Positions 60,072 through 64,000 of a stretch of 64,000 nt of DNA are shown piece by piece; positions within the stretch are counted from its first letter, which is position 1; each line of letters starts with the position of its first letter. The translations under genes were made by a program, and so were the position numbers. Source of the DNA: Sphingomonas brevis. Its GTDB lineage: Bacteria > Pseudomonadota > Alphaproteobacteria > Sphingomonadales > Sphingomonadaceae. The DNA is taken from NCBI RefSeq assembly GCF_023516505.1, contig NZ_JAMGBB010000001.1, forward strand, positions 1,302,001-1,366,000, written 5' to 3'. The notes beneath the pieces are model-generated. The model was given only the letters and a program-made list of their open reading frames with translations, made no database searches and had not been told where the DNA came from.

Positions 60072-61607
60072 CTAGTGGGCCTGGCCCGCAGCAACCGCAT
60101 GTTTGGGCCGCGGCGCAAGCCAGACGATGCTGGCGGCGGCGGCGAATACGATCGCGGCGGTGACGAAGGCCGACCCGGTAGCCAGCGCGGTCGCCTGCCC
60201 GTCCACCAAATTGCTGATTACCAGGCGCGATTGCTCGATAGTGTAGCCGTGCGCCTGCAGCGACTGCATGGTCACCTCGGCGCCATTCAGAACGCCGCTC
60301 AGTTCCGCGCGGATGCCCTGCGCGCCGTCATACCAAATGGTGGTGACGATCGCGGTCCCGACCGCGCCCGACATGGTGCGAAGGAAGTTCATCACCCCGG
60401 CCGCCGAAGCCACTTCTTCCTCCTCGACCGCGCCCAGCGCTAGCGTCGTCAGCGGAATGAAGAAGAAGGGCATGCCCGCGCCCTGGATCAGCTGCGGCAA
60501 GGCAACCGTCCAGAAGTCGGCGTCGCTGGTCCACCAGAACACCCGGATCAGGGAGGTCCCGCCGAGCCACAATATGCCGAACGACACCAGCAGGCGCGGA
60601 TCGACCTTCTCCGACAGCTTGGCGACGACCGGCGCCATCATCACCGCCGCGACGCCGTTGAAGGCGGTGGCATAGCCGGCCCAGGTGGCGGTGTAGCCGA
60701 GCGCTCCCTGCAGCCACTGGGGGATGACGACCAGGCTGGCAAAGAAGGTGCCATAGGCGAACACCAGCGAGGTCACGCTGACGGTGAAGCCGCGATGGCG
60801 GAACACCTTGAGGTTCACCGCCGGGTCTTTCTCGAACAACTCCCACGCTAGGAAGAAGGTGAACCCGACGGCGGCGGCGACGGCCAGGCCGACGATCAGC
60901 GGATCGCCGAACCAGTCATGTTCGCGGCCAAGGTCGAGCATCAGCTGCAGCGACCCCACCCAGAATACGAGCAGGACCATGCCCCACACGTCGATCGGCA
61001 GTTTGTCGATCCTGGTTTCGGCCTGGCGCAACAGGGCGACGGCCATCACCGAGCAGACCGCGGCGATCGGCACGTTGATGAAGAAGATCCAGTGCCAGCC
61101 CCAATTGTCGCTGATCGTCCCGCCCAGGATCGGCCCCAGGATCGGCGCGACGATGGTCGTCATTGCCCACACGCCGGTCGCCTGGGCGTGCTTCTCCTTG
61201 GGGAAGATACGCAGCAGCAACGTCTGGCTGATCGGCATCAGCGGCCCGCCGCACAGGCCCTGGCCGATCCGGAAGGCGACCAGCGAGCCCAGGCTCCAGG
61301 CCATCCCGCATAGCAGCGAGAAAATGCCGAAGCCGGCCATGCCGATGGCGAACACGCGGACTGTTCCAAACCGCCTGGCGAGCCAGCCGGTAAGCGGCAC
61401 GCAGATTGCTTCCGCAACTGCGTAGGAAGTAATGACCCAGGTCCCCTCGCTCGACGAAATGCCGAGCCCGCCCGCGATATGCGCCACCGACACATTGGCG
61501 ATGGTCGTGTCCAGCACCACCATGAAGTTGGTGAAGGCAAGAACGAAGCAAGCGAGGACCAGCGTCCCCTTCGACATCTGCGGAATAGAGGCGTCCTGGG
61601 CGCTCAT
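60072..61607 (-). CDS. emrB: EmrB/QacA-type DHA2 multidrug exporter (MFS, 14 helices)
   Basis: The 511-residue proton antiporter shows VLDTTIANVSVAHIAGGLGIS in the first helix (motif D1), GWLARRFGTVRVF (motif A) and GPILGGTISDNWGWHWIFFINVPIA (motif C region), all typical of DHA2 exporters. The ATG shares one base with the emrA stop (TGATG), so translation is coupled. A GTG one codon upstream is an alternative. It works with EmrA and an outer-membrane channel. Confidence 0.93.
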   Translation of the reverse strand: MSAQDASIPQMSKGTLVLACFVLAFTNFMVVLDTTIANVSVAHIAGGLGISSSEGTWVITSYAVAEAICVPLTGWLARRFGTVRVFAIGMAGFGIFSLLCGMAWSLGSLVAFRIGQGLCGGPLMPISQTLLLRIFPKEKHAQATGVWAMTTIVAPILGPILGGTISDNWGWHWIFFINVPIAAVCSVMAVALLRQAETRIDKLPIDVWGMVLLVFWVGSLQLMLDLGREHDWFGDPLIVGLAVAAAVGFTFFLAWELFEKDPAVNLKVFRHRGFTVSVTSLVFAYGTFFASLVVIPQWLQGALGYTATWAGYATAFNGVAAVMMAPVVAKLSEKVDPRLLVSFGILWLGGTSLIRVFWWTSDADFWTVALPQLIQGAGMPFFFIPLTTLALGAVEEEEVASAAGVMNFLRTMSGAVGTAIVTTIWYDGAQGIRAELSGVLNGAEVTMQSLQAHGYTIEQSRLVISNLVDGQATALATGSAFVTAAIVFAAAASIVWLAPRPKHAVAAGQAH

Positions 61608-62782
61608 CACTCGGCTCCCGACACGTCGATTTCTGCTTCCATCGACAGGCCGACGCGCAAGGGATGCTGGGCAAGCTCCTTCGGATCGAGCACGATCCGC
61701 ACCGGCAGCCGCTGGACCACCTTGATCCAGTTGCCAGTCGCATTCTGCGCCGGGATCAGGGCGAAGGCAGAGCCGGTACCGCCGGAAAAGCCGACGACGC
61801 GGCCATGATAGACCACATCGCCTCCATAAAGATCGGACTTCAATGCGACCTTCTGGCCCGGACGGACGCGGGCCAGCTGGCCTTCCTTGAAATTGGCATC
61901 GACATAAGCGCTGCCGACCGGAACGATCGTCATCACCGCCGATCCGGCAGCGATGCGCTGGCCGACCTGGATCTGGCGATTGGTGACGACGCCGTCGATC
62001 GGCGCGCGGATCACCGTCCGCTCATGGTCGAGCCGCGCCTGGTCGAGCCGCGCCTTGGCGGCAGCAACGTCCGGGCTGGTATCGACCGAAGTCCCGGCAA
62101 TCAGCGCTTCGTTGGCCGCCCAGCTTTCGCGGGCCGCGCCGCGGCTGGCCGAGGCCTGGGCAACCGCCGCCCGTGCCTGCGAAACATTGGCCTGCGCGGT
62201 CGAATAGGCATTCTGCGCGGTGGTCAGCTCTTCCTTCGACACCGCACCGGATTCGACCAGCTCGCTGCGGCGATTGAGGTCGATACGGGCCTTTGCCAGG
62301 CTTGCGCCGGCCGCTGCGAGCTGCGCCTGGGCCTGGCCGATATCGGCGTCGCGGGCCCCGATCTGCGCCGCCAGCGAACCGCTGGTCGCGCTGATCTGGC
62401 CGAACTGCTTGCGGGCCTTCAGATATTCCGCTTCGGCCTTGGCCAGCGCCAGGCGAGCATCGCTATCGTCGAGGCGGAACAGGATCTGCCCGCGGCGGAC
62501 GACCTGCGTGTTGACCACCTCGACCGATCGGACCGGGCCGGAAACCAGCGCGGTGACCTGCGCCGAGTCCGCGTTCACATAGGCGTTGTCGGTCGTGACG
62601 TGGTCGCCATCCGACATCAGCCACCAGGCCCCGCCAATGACGACGATGGCGGCCGCGAGCCCAAGCAGGATCTTCTTGCGCTTCCTGCGCTTGTCCAGTT
62701 CGGGTAGCTTCGGCGCCTCAGTAGCTGGCACTTCTTCAAACTGCTGCTGCTCGTGCAGCTCAACGGGGTCCCTGTCGGCCAT
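61607..62782 (-). CDS. emrA: EmrA-type membrane fusion protein (HlyD family)
   Basis: The 391-residue adaptor has a cytoplasmic N terminus, one membrane helix (ILLGLAAAIVVIGGAWWLM) and the EmrA hallmark TDNAYVNADSAQVTALVSGPV. A long alpha-helical hairpin and the closing lipoyl half (TVIRAPIDGVVTNRQIQVGQRI) follow, with a beta barrel (YVDANFKEGQLARVRPGQ). The ATG at MADRD is preferred to an in-frame start 15 codons upstream. It bridges EmrB to the outer-membrane channel. Confidence 0.93.
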   Translation of the reverse strand: MADRDPVELHEQQQFEEVPATEAPKLPELDKRRKRKKILLGLAAAIVVIGGAWWLMSDGDHVTTDNAYVNADSAQVTALVSGPVRSVEVVNTQVVRRGQILFRLDDSDARLALAKAEAEYLKARKQFGQISATSGSLAAQIGARDADIGQAQAQLAAAGASLAKARIDLNRRSELVESGAVSKEELTTAQNAYSTAQANVSQARAAVAQASASRGAARESWAANEALIAGTSVDTSPDVAAAKARLDQARLDHERTVIRAPIDGVVTNRQIQVGQRIAAGSAVMTIVPVGSAYVDANFKEGQLARVRPGQKVALKSDLYGGDVVYHGRVVGFSGGTGSAFALIPAQNATGNWIKVVQRLPVRIVLDPKELAQHPLRVGLSMEAEIDVSGAE

Positions 62783-62838
62783 GATGTTTTTTCCCTTTTT
62801 GAAAAGTTGGTCAGGCGGTGAAGCCACCGGCGCCTTGA

Positions 62839-64000
62839 TCAGACGGAAGCAAAGCCCCCGCCCAGAGCGCGAACCAGCGCCACGTCGAGCTCGAAGGCCC
62901 GGGTCTCGAGCTCGGCGACGTTGAGGCGCGCGCTTAGCACGCTCTCTTCGGCCGAAAGCACGTCGAGATAGGTCGAAAGCCCGCGCTCGTAGCGCATTCG
63001 GGCGAGGCCATTGGCCTCTTCAAAGTCGGCCAGTGCCCTGCGCGATTCCATCAGCCGGGCGTCAAGGGCTCGCCGGCTGGTGACGGCATCGGCCGTCTCG
63101 CGCAGGGCCGTAATGACTTGCCGGTTATAAAGGGCAACGGCTTCGTCATAACGACCGCGTGCACCGCGGTACTGGCCTTGGAGCGCGCCGCCGTGGAACA
63201 GGGGGAGGGTTACCGCGGGGCTAACGCTGCCAAAGCTGGAAGTGGATGAGAAAATGTCGCCAATGCCGAAGGCCGAGAGGCCGAGCAGGGCGGTGATGTT
63301 GATATTGGGATAGAAAGCCGCCTTGGCTTCCTTGATGCGGCTCGCGCCGGCCTCGGCGGCCGCGCGATAGGCGGCGACATCGGGGCGGCGGCCAACCAGG
63401 TCGATCGTTGCGTTGGCCGGGATACCCTGCGCCGTGTAGGTCGCGACCGCTGGCCGCTGGATGGCGAGGCCGCGATCCGGTCCCTTGCCGATCAGCGCGG
63501 CCAGCGCGTTGCGGGTCAGGCCGATTGCTTCCTCATTGGCGGCCAGATCGTCGCGCGCTTCGAAAACGCGGCCCTCGGCCTGCTTCAGCTCTGCACGGGT
63601 GTCGAGACCGATCTCGACCCTTTGACCGACCAGCTTCGCGGTCTCGCCGCGGATTTGCAGCGCCGCTTCCAGCGTATCCCGCTGGCGGTAAAGCTGCGCC
63701 AGGTCGGCATAGGTCGAAGCGATGCCGGTGGTCAGCGCCAGCCGCGCCTGCGCCAGTTCATATCCGGCCGCTTCCGCATCGGATGTCGCCGCGGCCAGCG
63801 CCGCACGATTCTTTCCCCACAGGTCAAGGTCAAAGGAGAAGCTCAGCCCGGCGCTGCCGGTGCTGATAATCTGGTCGCCATCGATACCGAGGAATTTGAC
63901 GTCCTTGGAATCGCGCTTCTTGAATTCCGACTGCGCGAAGGCGTCGATGCTCGGCGCCAGCGCTCCGCCGGCCTGTTGGGCAATTCCCTGCGCGGTGCGG
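62839..64000 (-). CDS. NodT-family outer-membrane efflux channel (5' end beyond the window)
   Basis: 387 residues are visible without a stop, ending in GGGFASV. The two OEP repeats are recognisable: LSFSFDLDLWGKNRAALAAA in the first half and LVGRRPDVAAYRAAAEAGAS, then FYPNINITALLGLSAF in the second. These are marks of NodT/OprM-type lipoprotein channels. The lipobox would be outside the window. It is the first visible gene of the emr operon, 56 bp upstream of emrA. Confidence 0.9.
   Translation of the reverse strand, partial: RTAQGIAQQAGGALAPSIDAFAQSEFKKRDSKDVKFLGIDGDQIISTGSAGLSFSFDLDLWGKNRAALAAATSDAEAAGYELAQARLALTTGIASTYADLAQLYRQRDTLEAALQIRGETAKLVGQRVEIGLDTRAELKQAEGRVFEARDDLAANEEAIGLTRNALAALIGKGPDRGLAIQRPAVATYTAQGIPANATIDLVGRRPDVAAYRAAAEAGASRIKEAKAAFYPNINITALLGLSAFGIGDIFSSTSSFGSVSPAVTLPLFHGGALQGQYRGARGRYDEAVALYNRQVITALRETADAVTSRRALDARLMESRRALADFEEANGLARMRYERGLSTYLDVLSAEESVLSARLNVAELETRAFELDVALVRALGGGFASV

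Overview
The window reads as a chromosomal segment of a GC-rich alphaproteobacterium, most probably a sphingomonad (order Sphingomonadales). This is inferred from the gene families and neighbourhoods: a lapA-type gene followed by pyrF, accD and folC, a short PopZ (DUF2497) protein beside a tolC-pcm pair, a korAB 2-oxoacid oxidoreductase, sphingomonad-type small proteins, and many ATGA-type translational couplings. No rRNA, CRISPR array, transposase or integrase was seen. Two tRNA genes are present, Arg-ACG and Cys-GCA.

Layout. 1-7.7 kb: end of a HAD-like hydrolase, a LytS/LytTR-type two-component pair, a dicarboxylate-type symporter, an exported methyltransferase-like protein, and small membrane and acetyltransferase genes. 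7.8-13 kb: uvrD, a 0.7-kb gap with a strongly structured putative RNA gene, hemerythrin, a 58-aa protein and a serine hydrolase. 13-21 kb: housekeeping genes pyrF, accD and folC, an AmpG-like permease, a Rieske oxygenase, a single-domain response regulator, a pseudouridine synthase and rsmD. 21-24 kb: korA, a 28-codon membrane peptide gene and korB. 25.7-30 kb: rppH and an arginine-catabolic cluster of an M20 hydrolase, astA and astB. 30-33 kb: small envelope and stress-type genes and an outer-membrane protein with polyproline tracts. 33.1-34.6 kb: a lower-GC patch of three small genes, each preceded by the same inverted repeat. The patch is bounded by a 14-bp copy of the tRNA-Arg 3' end.

35-48.6 kb: a lipoprotein, then mostly minus-strand genes (acetyltransferase, amino-acid permease, PLP decarboxylase, hemB, MATE pump, valS, S9 peptidase, popZ, tolC, pcm), with palindromic REP-like elements in the gaps. 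49-58.9 kb: a complete export and regulation module. It comprises an HlyD-type adaptor, an ABC ATPase and two large tandem MacB/FtsX-type permeases, divergent from an NtrC-type activator and its sensor kinase. The intergenic region carries a textbook sigma-54 promoter and three TGTCCG-N4-CGGACA palindromes. 58.9-64 kb: an EmrAB-type tripartite multidrug exporter with its NodT-type outer-membrane channel (running off the end) and two membrane proteins of unknown function.

The best candidates for undescribed biology are the structured RNA near 10.3-10.7 kb, the tRNA-bounded cassette-like patch at 33-34.6 kb, the sigma-54-controlled tandem-permease system, and several genes encoding proteins below 60 residues. 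All calls come from reading the sequence. No database search, folding program or GC calculation was run, except one hand count stated where used.
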